Source: Seonamhaeicola aphaedonensis
GTDB taxonomy: Bacteria; Bacteroidota; Bacteroidia; Flavobacteriales; Flavobacteriaceae
DNA length: 64,000 nt
Reading direction: 5' to 3'
Assembly: GCF_003386195.1 (NCBI RefSeq)
Contig: NZ_QRDX01000004.1
Location: 299,670-363,669, forward strand
Within the stretch, counting starts at the first letter, position 1. Each line of letters begins with the position of its first letter. Below, in pieces: positions 25,767-34,461 of this stretch. The notes beneath the pieces were generated by a model that saw only the letters and a list, made by a program, of their open reading frames with translations, had not been told where the DNA came from and did no database searches. A program made the position numbers and the translations under genes.

Positions 25767-27806
25767 ATGTCTTATAAAATATTACTCAATCCGTTTCAAA
25801 CACCTTATAATACAGCACCTTTTTCGAAAATTAAAGAAGACTATTTTTTACCAGCCTTCAAGGAAGCTATCAATGATGCTAAAGCCGAAATTGATGCAAT
25901 AGTAAGCAATACTGACGAACCATCATTTGAAAACACCATTGAAGCCCTTGATTTTTCTGGCGAAAAATTAGATAGAATTTCAAGTATATTTTTCAATTTA
26001 AACTCTGCAGAAACTAATGAAACTATTCAAAAAATAGCTCACGAAGTATCTCCGCTTCTTTCTGAATTTAGTAATGATATTACTTTAAACAAAGATTTGT
26101 TTGAACGTGTAAAAGCAGTTTATGATAAAAAAGATGATTTAAAATTAACCACTGAACAACAAACATTACTTGATAAAAAATATAAAAGCTTCTCAAGAAA
26201 TGGTGCTAACCTACCAGAGGATAAAAAAGAACAGCTCAGAGAAATTGACAAAAAATTAAGTCAGCTGAAACTTAAATTTGGTGAAAATGTTTTAGCCGAA
26301 ACCAATAAGTTTGAAATGCTCATTACAGAAAAAGAGAATTTATGTGGTTTACCTGAAGGCACTATTGAAGCAGCTAGACAACTGGCTGAATCAAAAGAAA
26401 AAGAAGGTTGGTTATTCACCTTAGATTACCCTAGTTATATTCCGTTTGTAACGTATGCTCACAATAGGGAGTTAAGACAAAAAATGTCTCTAGCCTTTGG
26501 AAGCAAAGGATTTAAAAATGATGATTTAGACAATCAACAAATTGTTTTAGAGATTGTGAAACTGCGTCATGATCGTGCTAAACTTTTAGGATATAGAACA
26601 CATGCTCAATTCGTTTTAGAAGAACGCATGGCAAAAACCCCCAAGAAAGTTCTCAGTTTTTTGAATGAATTATTGGAAAAGGCCAAACCTGCTGCCGAAA
26701 GAGAATTTACAAATCTTCAAAACTTTGCAAAAGAATTAAACGGTATTGAGCAACTACAGAAATGGGATGGAGCGTATTATTCTGAAAAATTAAAACAAAA
26801 ACTGTTCAATCTTGATGACGAGCTATTAAAACCATATTTTAAACTTGAAAATGTTATTAATGGAGCTTTTACCATTGCTAATAAACTTTTCGATTTAAAT
26901 TTCCGAGAGATTCATAATATTGACAAATATCATGAGGATATTTTAACGTATGAAGTTACCAATACAAAAGGTGAATTTATAGCTGTTTTTTATGCTGACT
27001 TCTATCCAAGACCAGGAAAAAGAAACGGTGCTTGGATGACGTCCTTCAAACCTCAGTATATCAAAAATGGTGAAAATTCAAGACCTCATATTTCAATAGT
27101 CTGTAACTTTACAAAACCTACTAAAACCAAGCCTTCTTTACTAACTTTTAATGAAGTTACGACGCTATTCCATGAGTTTGGTCATGCCCTACACGGTATG
27201 TTAGCCAATACTACCTACCCAAGTTTATCTGGAACAAGTGTTTATTGGGATTTTGTAGAATTACCAAGTCAGGTCATGGAAAATTGGTGCTATGAGAAAG
27301 ATGCTTTAGAGTTATTTGCAACACATTATGAAACTGGCGAAATTATACCAATGGATTTGGTTGAAAAAATCAAAGAATCGGCTACATTTCATGAAGGGAT
27401 GCAAACACTCAGACAATTAAGTTTTGGTCTATTGGATATGAGTTGGCATGCAAGTGATTCACCAGAATCAATCAAGAGCGTAAAAGAATACGAATCTAAA
27501 GCTTTTGAAAATACAAATCTATACCCTGATGTTCAAACAAATTGTATGAGTACTGCTTTTGCTCATATTTTTCAGGGAGGTTATTCTTCAGGATACTACA
27601 GCTATAAATGGGCTGAAGTATTAGATGCTGATGCTTTTGAATATTTTAAAGAAGAAGGTATTTTTGATAAACAAATTGCCAACAAATTTAAAAACCACAT
27701 ATTAAGTCAAGGTGGTACTGAGAACCCTATGACTTTATACAAACGTTTTAGGGGTCAAGAACCAAAACCTGAAGCTTTATTAAAACGTGCGGGGTTGCTG
27801 AAATAA
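25767..27806 (+). CDS. M3-family metallopeptidase (dipeptidyl carboxypeptidase/oligopeptidase A-like)
   Basis: The 679-residue protein contains the zinc motif HEFGH (His469-His473) followed by ALHGML and the second-site region GTSVYWDFVELPSQVMENW, both characteristic of thimet-type M3 peptidases. Length and the C-terminal RFRGQEPKPEALLKRAGL are as in the Dcp/OpdA group, which cleave short peptides. There is no signal peptide, so it is likely cytoplasmic. A terminator follows the stop within 5 bp. Dcp and OpdA cannot be separated from sequence alone. Confidence 0.9.
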   Translation: MSYKILLNPFQTPYNTAPFSKIKEDYFLPAFKEAINDAKAEIDAIVSNTDEPSFENTIEALDFSGEKLDRISSIFFNLNSAETNETIQKIAHEVSPLLSEFSNDITLNKDLFERVKAVYDKKDDLKLTTEQQTLLDKKYKSFSRNGANLPEDKKEQLREIDKKLSQLKLKFGENVLAETNKFEMLITEKENLCGLPEGTIEAARQLAESKEKEGWLFTLDYPSYIPFVTYAHNRELRQKMSLAFGSKGFKNDDLDNQQIVLEIVKLRHDRAKLLGYRTHAQFVLEERMAKTPKKVLSFLNELLEKAKPAAEREFTNLQNFAKELNGIEQLQKWDGAYYSEKLKQKLFNLDDELLKPYFKLENVINGAFTIANKLFDLNFREIHNIDKYHEDILTYEVTNTKGEFIAVFYADFYPRPGKRNGAWMTSFKPQYIKNGENSRPHISIVCNFTKPTKTKPSLLTFNEVTTLFHEFGHALHGMLANTTYPSLSGTSVYWDFVELPSQVMENWCYEKDALELFATHYETGEIIPMDLVEKIKESATFHEGMQTLRQLSFGLLDMSWHASDSPESIKSVKEYESKAFENTNLYPDVQTNCMSTAFAHIFQGGYSSGYYSYKWAEVLDADAFEYFKEEGIFDKQIANKFKNHILSQGGTENPMTLYKRFRGQEPKPEALLKRAGLLK

Positions 27807-27810
27807 TGTA

Positions 27811-27845
27811 ACACCTAATTTCGTTTAGGTGTCACTTTTTTTTAT
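27811..27845 (+). terminator. Terminator after the M3 peptidase gene
   Basis: ACACCTAA and TTAGGTGT form an 8-bp stem with a loop TTTCGT, followed by CAC and a run of eight or more T. It starts 4 bp after the stop codon. The remaining space to 28072 holds only the promoter at 28041-28048. Confidence 0.75.
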
Positions 27846-28040
27846 CAATTATAGAAAGATTATAAAACAATAATATTAAACTTCAATTCAAAATTACTCA
27901 AACTATTACTACCCCATTTTAAATATCTTAACCATATATACAAATGCCTGGTTAATGGTTCTGAAATACAGGCTCAAAAAGCAATTCTTCAATAATTTTT
28001 AGTATTATTTAAACAATTGAAAATATTCGATTTTTTATCT

Positions 28041-28048
28041 TATTTTTG
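28041..28048 (+). promoter_or_regulatory. Candidate -7 element TATTTTTG for the sigma factor gene
   Basis: TATTTTTG matches TAnnTTTG and ends 24 bp before the ATG. A TTG lies 21 bp upstream of it, within the accepted -33 to -7 spacing for Bacteroidota. Confidence 0.5.
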
Positions 28049-28072
28049 GTTTTATAAAACAATTGCTAGACA

Positions 28073-28624
28073 ATGCCCAAACACGAGATTAATCCAAACA
28101 AATGGATCGATTCATATTCTGATTATCTCTACAACTATACCATTGCTCGTATTAATGATAGAGAAGTTGCTCAGGATTTAGTTCAAGATACTTTTTTAGC
28201 GGGTCTAAAGTCAATGAAAAATTTTAAAGGTGAAGCCAGTGAACGTACTTGGCTTATATCTATTTTAAAAAGAAAAATTATTGACCATTATCGGAAAATT
28301 AATTCTAACAAAGGTAAAGCTGAGGTTAGAATTAATTATAAGGATGAAGAAAGCGAAGGCGATTGGCTAGAAGAACGTGTTGCAGACCCCTTTGATAAAA
28401 CTGCAGAAGACACCATGCAAAACAGTGAATTGGGAAATGCTATATACAATTGTTTAAGCAAACTTCCTTTAAAGCAAGCCGACGTTTTTAAAATGAAAAC
28501 CATACAAGGTATTGAAACCGAAGTTATTTGTAATGAACTAAATATTACAGCGTCTAATCTTTGGGTAATTATCCATAGAGCGCGCACCGCCATGGCAGAT
28601 TGCCTAAAAGAAAATTGGTTTTAA
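28073..28624 (+). CDS. ECF-type RNA polymerase sigma factor
   Basis: The 183-residue protein has sigma region 2 (DYLYNYTIARINDREVAQDL, then VQDTFLAGL and TWLISILKRKIIDHYRK) and region 4 (LSKLPLKQADVFKMKTI, then an HTH with NITASNLWVIIHRARTAM). This is the layout of extracytoplasmic-function sigma factors, which read a regulon-specific promoter when freed from a partner. The small gene whose ATG overlaps the stop (TAATG) is probably that partner. The signal it responds to is unknown. Confidence 0.88.
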   Translation: MPKHEINPNKWIDSYSDYLYNYTIARINDREVAQDLVQDTFLAGLKSMKNFKGEASERTWLISILKRKIIDHYRKINSNKGKAEVRINYKDEESEGDWLEERVADPFDKTAEDTMQNSELGNAIYNCLSKLPLKQADVFKMKTIQGIETEVICNELNITASNLWVIIHRARTAMADCLKENWF

Positions 28625-28890
28625 TGATGAAAAAGCAAAGTTTTTTATTTGTTAGCTGTGATGAAGCACAACATATTTGTGACAAAGCGCAATATGATGA
28701 AGCTAGCTCATGGGAAAAATTTAAGTTAAATATAAGACTCTCCTACTGCAAAATTACCAGAGCTTACTACAAAAGTAATGCTATGCTAACAAAGAGGATA
28801 AAAGAATCTAAAGTGGAATGTTTAGACAGCACCAGTAAAAAAAATATGAAAAAAGAGCTTGATAAAGCTATTAAAGAACAAGCAAATTAA
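28624..28890 (+). CDS. Small zinc-finger-like (anti-sigma type) protein
   Basis: The 88-residue protein starts at an ATG overlapping the sigma gene's stop, so the two are translationally coupled. It has CDEAQHICDKAQ and a later LSYCKITRAYY, a pattern like the zinc-finger (H-C-C) anti-sigma factors in which SWEKFKLNIRLSYC follows the first helix. This small family is sometimes labelled with the name of the nearby gcvP, which the sequence does not support. There is no transmembrane segment, so it would be a soluble regulator of the sigma factor. Its function is inferred from layout. Confidence 0.7.
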   Translation: MMKKQSFLFVSCDEAQHICDKAQYDEASSWEKFKLNIRLSYCKITRAYYKSNAMLTKRIKESKVECLDSTSKKNMKKELDKAIKEQAN

Positions 28891-29720
28891 ATAAACAAGT
28901 GCATCAATAGCAGCCATAATAGTGGTAATCCTTCTACCCAAAAAGAGCTGTAATATTTTCCCTGATTCGTTTCAGAAAATTTAATTGCTACCCAAGTTAA
29001 AAATGCCATAACCGTAATTATTAATAGCTGAGAAAATTTAAATTCAGTTTTTAAAAGCTCTAAAGCTATTAAGAGAAATAATAAGAGTGCACCAATAATC
29101 TTAGTAAGAGGCACTCCTATTTTCTGTGGAATAGTTGATAGTTTTAAATTATCAAACCTTAAATCTCTAATTTCAAAAGGCAGCATTAATACAACAACAT
29201 AAATGTAGCGTTGAAAACCTGTTATAAAAACATCTGCAGATAATTGATAAGCGTCATTAATTAGAGGTATAAAAACAGTAACCCCAGTCCACACAAAAGC
29301 AATAAGGTAGATTTTAAGTCCACCTATACTTCGTAAATTTTGTTGCTTATCTACAAAAAAACGTTTTGGTAAAAACGGAATGGCATAAAAAAAGGTTACT
29401 GCTCCAAAACCTAAGGTATATAATAAAGTGTTTACAGGTAATTTAACAGCATAATAAACCATCAATAAAAAGCAAAAAAAAGAAAAAACCTGAATGGCTT
29501 TTAACCAATTTGCTAAACGTCTGTGATGAAATTTTGCTAATCCGAAGTACTTCACAAAATTATACCCTGTTACAGAGGCAAAAAAAATAAAACACATAAG
29601 TATTTTATCTATGGGAACTTGAAATTCCAAAAAGGTAGTCCAAGTTAATGCACAAACAGCCAAAGCCACATGAATGCTGCTATTAATATAAAAATTAAGT
29701 AGTTGTTTGATTGCCCCCAT
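28887..29720 (-). CDS. UbiA-like polytopic membrane protein
   Basis: The 277-residue protein has about eight hydrophobic segments. EIRDLRFDN followed by LSTIPQKIG resembles the second Asp-rich motif of UbiA prenyltransferases, but the usual first motif (NDxxDxxxD) is not visible; NFVKYFG is at that place. So it belongs to or resembles the superfamily, while catalysis is uncertain. The chosen start is the ATG at 29720, with a TTG just before it. A -7 element (29725-29732) lies 4 bp upstream, suggesting a leaderless message. Its stop shares TTAA with the stop of the anti-sigma-like gene. Confidence 0.65.
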   Translation of the reverse strand: MGAIKQLLNFYINSSIHVALAVCALTWTTFLEFQVPIDKILMCFIFFASVTGYNFVKYFGLAKFHHRRLANWLKAIQVFSFFCFLLMVYYAVKLPVNTLLYTLGFGAVTFFYAIPFLPKRFFVDKQQNLRSIGGLKIYLIAFVWTGVTVFIPLINDAYQLSADVFITGFQRYIYVVVLMLPFEIRDLRFDNLKLSTIPQKIGVPLTKIIGALLLFLLIALELLKTEFKFSQLLIITVMAFLTWVAIKFSETNQGKYYSSFWVEGLPLLWLLLMHLFI

Positions 29721-29724
29721 CAAA

Positions 29725-29732
29725 CAAAAATA
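29725..29732 (-). promoter_or_regulatory. Candidate -7 element TATTTTTG for the UbiA-like gene
   Basis: The minus strand reads TATTTTTG and ends 4 bp before the ATG at 29720. This is the same very short spacing seen for the YkgJ-type gene. Confidence 0.4.
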
Positions 29733-29806
29733 AATAAACTGTTAATAACGTTCTCAAATGGTTAAAAACTTTCCTTTTTTAGAAATAAGCAACATTAAAT
29801 AATGCG

Positions 29807-29814
29807 TATTTTTG
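29807..29814 (+). promoter_or_regulatory. Candidate -7 element TATTTTTG for gcvP
   Basis: TATTTTTG matches TAnnTTTG, 26 bp before the gcvP ATG at 29841. Confidence 0.48.
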
Positions 29815-29840
29815 CAAATTGTATAACAATTTGCAACTAA

Positions 29841-32690
29841 ATGAACACAAACGCTTTTGCTTTACGTCATATTGGCCCTAATGAAAATGATCAAAAACAA
29901 ATGTTGGAGACTTTAGGTCTTGAGTCATTAGATCAATTAATAAATGAAACCATACCCGCAGATATCCGTTTAAAAAACGGATTGAATTTAGAAGAGCCAA
30001 TGACAGAACATGAATATTTACTTCATATTCATGATTTATCAAAAAGAAATAAAGCTTATAAGACATACATTGGTTTAGGGTATCACCCAACAGTTATGCC
30101 CGCAGTTATTCAAAGGAACATACTAGAAAGTCCTGGTTGGTATACAGCTTATACTCCGTATCAAGCAGAAATTGCACAAGGGCGCTTAGAAGCGCTTTTG
30201 AATTACCAAACCATGATTACAGAGTTGACTGGAATGGAAATTGCAAACGCTTCCCTTCTAGATGAAAGTACAGCTGCAGCAGAGGCTATGAGTTTACTAT
30301 TTGCTGTACGTGAACGTGATCAAAAGAAAGCAGGTGTCAACAAATTTTTTGTTTCCGATAATATTTTACCACAAACATTATCTCTTCTAGAGACCAGAGC
30401 AACCCCGATAGGTATTGAATTGGTAGTTGGCAACGAAAAAAGTTTTGATTTCTCATCAGAATTCTTTGGGGCTATTTTGCAATACCCTGGAAGAGATGGT
30501 CAAATAACTAACATAAAATCTTTTATTGAAAATGCCAAAGAAGCACTAATTAAAGTTGCTGTAGCTGCTGATATTTTAAGTTTAGTAAAACTTGAAGCTC
30601 CAGGTAATTTTGGTGCTGATGTAGTTGTTGGCACTACGCAGCGTTTTGGAATTCCTATGGGATATGGAGGTCCGCACGCGGCTTATTTTGCTACAAAAGA
30701 GGCTTATAAAAGGGAAATTCCAGGGCGAATTATTGGGGTTACAAAAGATGCCAATGGTAATAGGGCGCTTCGAATGGCCCTACAAACCAGAGAGCAACAT
30801 ATTAAAAGAGACCGTGCAACCTCCAACATCTGTACTGCTCAGGTCTTACTGGCAGTTATGGCAGGCATGTATGCCGTTTATCACGGTCCAAAGGGATTAA
30901 AATTCATTGCTAACAAAGTTCATAATAAAGCTTCAAAATTAGCCGAAGTTTTAGAAAGTTTTGGTTATAAACAAGTAAACATATCGTTTTTTGATACACT
31001 TCAAATAAAAACCAAAGCCAGAAAAATAAAAAAAGTAGCAACTAAAAAGAAAGTTAATCTTTGCTACCCAGATAAAGACACGGTTACAGTTTCAATTAAT
31101 GAAACCACATCCATCAGAGATCTCAATTATTTAATTTCAGTTTTTGCAGAAGCAGCCAACAAAGAAACTATAATTCTTTCTGAAGTATCTCCAGCAGATA
31201 ATATTGAAGAATCCGTTAAAAGAACTTCACCTTTTTTAGAACTTGATGTGTTTAATCAACATCACTCTGAAACACAATTGATGCGCTATATTAAATCTTT
31301 AGAACGTAAAGATTTATCGCTTAACCATTCCATGATTTCTTTAGGGTCTTGTACCATGAAATTAAATGCAGCCTCTGAAATGCTGCCACTAAGTTGGTTT
31401 AAATGGGGGAACATCCATCCGTTTGCGCCTAAAAAACAAGCTAGAGGCTACAGAAAAGTTTTAAAAACTTTAGAAAATCAATTAACCGAAATCACAGGTT
31501 TTGCAGCCACATCACTTCAACCAAACTCTGGTGCTCAGGGAGAGTTTGCTGGTTTAATGGTAATTAAGGCGTATCATGAATCTCGTGGTGAAGCCCATAG
31601 GAATATTTGTTTAATTCCTTCGTCTGCTCATGGTACTAATCCTGCAAGTGCTATTATGGCAGGCATGAAAGTAGTTGTGACAAAATCTACTGACGAGGGT
31701 AATATTGACGTGAATGATTTACGTGAAAAAGCTATTCAACACAAGGATGATTTAGCAGCATTAATGGTTACTTATCCATCGACCCACGGAGTTTTTGAAT
31801 CGAACATAAAAGAAATCACCAAAATTATTCATGATAATGGCGGACAGGTATATATGGATGGAGCCAACATGAATGCGCAGGTTGGTTTAACCAATCCTGG
31901 AAATATTGGTGCCGATGTATGTCATTTAAACCTTCATAAAACATTTGCTATTCCACACGGTGGTGGTGGACCAGGAGTTGGACCCATTTGTGTTGCTAAA
32001 CAATTAGCGCCTTTCCTTCCGGGCAACCCCCTTTTTAAAACTGGAGGTGATAAAGCAATCACAGCTATTTCTGCAGCACCATTTGGTTCTGCTTTGGCAT
32101 GTTTAATTTCATACGGCTATATAAAAATGTTAGGTACTGAAGGACTCACAGAATCTACCAAAGTAGCTATCCTTAACGCTAATTATATTAAACATAGGCT
32201 TGATGGGCACTACAATACACTATACTCTGGAGAACGAGGTAGAGCCGCTCACGAAATGATTGTAGACTGCCGTCCGTTTAAGGCTAATGGGATTGAAGTG
32301 ACTGATATTGCTAAACGTTTAATGGATTATGGGTTTCATGCGCCAACGGTTTCATTCCCAGTAGCCGGTACTTTAATGATTGAACCAACCGAAAGTGAAA
32401 GTAAAGAGGAAATAGATAGGTTCTGTGATGCTATGATTTCCATAAAGAATGAAATAGAACAACTTTCAAACCAGGACAACAACAATGTTTTGAAAAATGC
32501 GCCTCATACCCTAGAAATGATTACTTCTGATGAATGGGACTACCCGTATTCTAGAGAATTTGCAGCATTTCCTTTGGAATACCTTAGAAGCAATAAATTT
32601 TGGCCTAGTGTAAGACGTGTTGATGACGCTTATGGAGACAGGAACTTAATATGCTCCTGCGCTCCAATTGAAGAATATGTTGAAGCATAA
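29841..32690 (+). CDS. gcvP: Glycine dehydrogenase (decarboxylating), P-protein
   Basis: The 949-residue protein is a full single-chain P-protein of the glycine cleavage system. It starts FALRHIGPNENDQKQML, has YTPYQAEIAQGRLEALLN, and in the second half SAHGTNPASAIMAGM and NLHKTFAIPHGGGGPG with the PLP lysine near residue 700. The C-terminus ends in a normal EYPRREA-like region (YGDRNLICSCAP). It decarboxylates glycine and passes the methylamine to the H-protein lipoyl arm. Other gcv genes are not in this window. Confidence 0.97.
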   Translation: MNTNAFALRHIGPNENDQKQMLETLGLESLDQLINETIPADIRLKNGLNLEEPMTEHEYLLHIHDLSKRNKAYKTYIGLGYHPTVMPAVIQRNILESPGWYTAYTPYQAEIAQGRLEALLNYQTMITELTGMEIANASLLDESTAAAEAMSLLFAVRERDQKKAGVNKFFVSDNILPQTLSLLETRATPIGIELVVGNEKSFDFSSEFFGAILQYPGRDGQITNIKSFIENAKEALIKVAVAADILSLVKLEAPGNFGADVVVGTTQRFGIPMGYGGPHAAYFATKEAYKREIPGRIIGVTKDANGNRALRMALQTREQHIKRDRATSNICTAQVLLAVMAGMYAVYHGPKGLKFIANKVHNKASKLAEVLESFGYKQVNISFFDTLQIKTKARKIKKVATKKKVNLCYPDKDTVTVSINETTSIRDLNYLISVFAEAANKETIILSEVSPADNIEESVKRTSPFLELDVFNQHHSETQLMRYIKSLERKDLSLNHSMISLGSCTMKLNAASEMLPLSWFKWGNIHPFAPKKQARGYRKVLKTLENQLTEITGFAATSLQPNSGAQGEFAGLMVIKAYHESRGEAHRNICLIPSSAHGTNPASAIMAGMKVVVTKSTDEGNIDVNDLREKAIQHKDDLAALMVTYPSTHGVFESNIKEITKIIHDNGGQVYMDGANMNAQVGLTNPGNIGADVCHLNLHKTFAIPHGGGGPGVGPICVAKQLAPFLPGNPLFKTGGDKAITAISAAPFGSALACLISYGYIKMLGTEGLTESTKVAILNANYIKHRLDGHYNTLYSGERGRAAHEMIVDCRPFKANGIEVTDIAKRLMDYGFHAPTVSFPVAGTLMIEPTESESKEEIDRFCDAMISIKNEIEQLSNQDNNNVLKNAPHTLEMITSDEWDYPYSREFAAFPLEYLRSNKFWPSVRRVDDAYGDRNLICSCAPIEEYVEA

Positions 32691-32796
32691 TTTAGGTTGT
32701 TGAACATCGTAATGAATAACACTTTAAAACTGAGTTTTTTATTAATGCCAGTATCTTAGCTTTCAAATTTAAAAATTAATAGCAAAACACCGTTCT

Positions 32797-33855
32797 ATGA
32801 ATATCAAGATTACAGGCTCTGGAAGCTTTATACCTGACACCATTGAGACAAATGAAAGTTTTCATAATCATGAATTTTTAAATACTGATGGTTCTAGTAT
32901 AAATACTCCTAACGAAGTCATCGTAGAAAAGTTTGAGGCTATCACAGGTATTGCTGAACGTCGTTACGCTAAGCCTCATCACAATTCTTCTGATCTTGGT
33001 TTTTTTGCTGCTGAAAAAGCCATTGAAGATGCTAAAATAGACCCCGAAACTATTGATTATATAATAGTTGCACACAATTTTGGAGATGTAAAAAACAACA
33101 CTATCCAAAGTGATATGTTGCCTTCTTTAGCATCTCGTATCAAGCATAGTCTCCGAATTAAGAATCCTAAATGTGTGGCTTATGATATTCTATTTGGATG
33201 CCCAGGTTGGGTTGAAGGTGTAATTCAAGCTAAAGCTTTTATCAAGTCTGGTATGGCTAAACGTTGTTTGGTTATAGGCACAGAAACCTTATCCAGAGTT
33301 GTAGACAAATACGATAGAGATTCTATGATTTTTTCTGATGGCGCTGGTGCTACTATTGTGGAAGCAACCGATGAAGACGGTGGTATTTTAGCTCATGAAA
33401 CAGCGAGCTTCACATACGACGAAGCATATTATCTCTACTTTGGAAATTCCAATAATCAAGATCTATGTAAAGATACGCGATACATTAAAATGGATGGCAG
33501 AAAAATATATGAATTTGCCTTATTGAATGTTCCAAAAGCAATGAAAACCTGTTTAGATAATAGTGGTTATGGTATTAAAGATGTCAAAAAGATTTTTATC
33601 CATCAAGCCAATGAAAAAATGGACGAGGCCATTTTAAAGCGTTTTTATAGACTTTATAAAACCCTTATTCCTGAGCACATCATGCCTATGAGTATTCAAA
33701 CTTTGGGAAACAGTTCTGTAGCTACGGTTCCAACACTTTTTGATTTGGTAAAAAATAATAAAATGGAAAACCATAGCTTAACCAAAGGTGATGTTGTTAT
33801 ATTTGCTAGTGTGGGTGCTGGTATGCACATCAATGCTATTGTTTACAAATATTAA
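32797..33855 (+). CDS. 3-oxoacyl-ACP synthase III family protein (FabH-like)
   Basis: The 352-residue thiolase-fold enzyme keeps the C-H-N triad: Cys135 in FGCPGW, His269 in IFIHQAN and Asn305 in LGNSSVA. FabH starts chains by condensing an acyl-CoA with malonyl-ACP. The N-terminus (GSGSFIPDTIETNESF) and the adjacent methyltransferase gene, 8 bp on, are not usual for the housekeeping FabH, so this is probably a specialised paralogue. The product is unknown. Confidence 0.85.
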   Translation: MNIKITGSGSFIPDTIETNESFHNHEFLNTDGSSINTPNEVIVEKFEAITGIAERRYAKPHHNSSDLGFFAAEKAIEDAKIDPETIDYIIVAHNFGDVKNNTIQSDMLPSLASRIKHSLRIKNPKCVAYDILFGCPGWVEGVIQAKAFIKSGMAKRCLVIGTETLSRVVDKYDRDSMIFSDGAGATIVEATDEDGGILAHETASFTYDEAYYLYFGNSNNQDLCKDTRYIKMDGRKIYEFALLNVPKAMKTCLDNSGYGIKDVKKIFIHQANEKMDEAILKRFYRLYKTLIPEHIMPMSIQTLGNSSVATVPTLFDLVKNNKMENHSLTKGDVVIFASVGAGMHINAIVYKY

Positions 33856-33863
33856 TATCATTA

Positions 33864-34385
33864 ATGTACGAGCAATCATATCCTAACAAACGCTTTAAGC
33901 ACACTATTTCATTTTTAAAAAAACATATTTCAAAATCTGAAAGCATTTTAGATTTAGGGGTAGAAAATCCGTTTTCTAAAATCATGATAGAACACGGCTA
34001 TGCTGTTGAAAACACTAAGGGCGAAGATTTAGACGAAAATCAATCTACTATAATAAACTCAAAAGCTGACGTTGTAACTGCCTTTGAAATTTTTGAACAC
34101 TTACTCAATCCATATACTGTTCTGAAAGAAATAAAGACTAACAAATTGGTAGCCAGTGTGCCTCTTAAATTATGGTTTTCTTCAGCCTATAGAAGTAAAA
34201 CTGATACATGGGACAGACATTATCATGAATTTGAAGATTGGCAATTTGATTGGTTGTTAGAAAAAACTGGGTGGCAGATTATAGATTCTAAAAAATGGTC
34301 CAACCCAACCAAAAAAATTGGTATTAGGCCAATTTTAAGATGGTTTACTCCAAGATACTATATTGTTTATGCTGAAAGAGTATAA
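33864..34385 (+). CDS. Small SAM-dependent methyltransferase
   Basis: The 173-residue protein has LDLGVENPFSKIM in place of a classic glycine-rich motif I, then DVVTAFEIFEHLLNP and a C-terminal WLLEKTGWQI. It resembles the truncated class I methyltransferases found next to ketoacyl synthases and glycosyltransferases. It starts 8 bp after the FabH-like gene and is probably cotranscribed. The motif is atypical, so the activity is less certain than the fold. Confidence 0.72.
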   Translation: MYEQSYPNKRFKHTISFLKKHISKSESILDLGVENPFSKIMIEHGYAVENTKGEDLDENQSTIINSKADVVTAFEIFEHLLNPYTVLKEIKTNKLVASVPLKLWFSSAYRSKTDTWDRHYHEFEDWQFDWLLEKTGWQIIDSKKWSNPTKKIGIRPILRWFTPRYYIVYAERV

Positions 34386-34461
34386 AACATATTAGTTAAC
34401 AAATGTTTTTTCATATTATTAACTTCAAAACATTATTGAGTTTTATAAATAATTTAGAAGT

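Noticed and set aside
28624..28890. Label 'glycine dehydrogenase' for the small gene near gcvP.
   Set aside because: At 88 residues with a zinc-finger-like Cys/His pattern and coupling to a sigma gene it has no P-protein motif.
34384..34410. AAAACAT ... ATGTTTT as a terminator after the small methyltransferase gene.
   Set aside because: The stem is only 7 A/T-rich pairs with a long loop, too weak to call.
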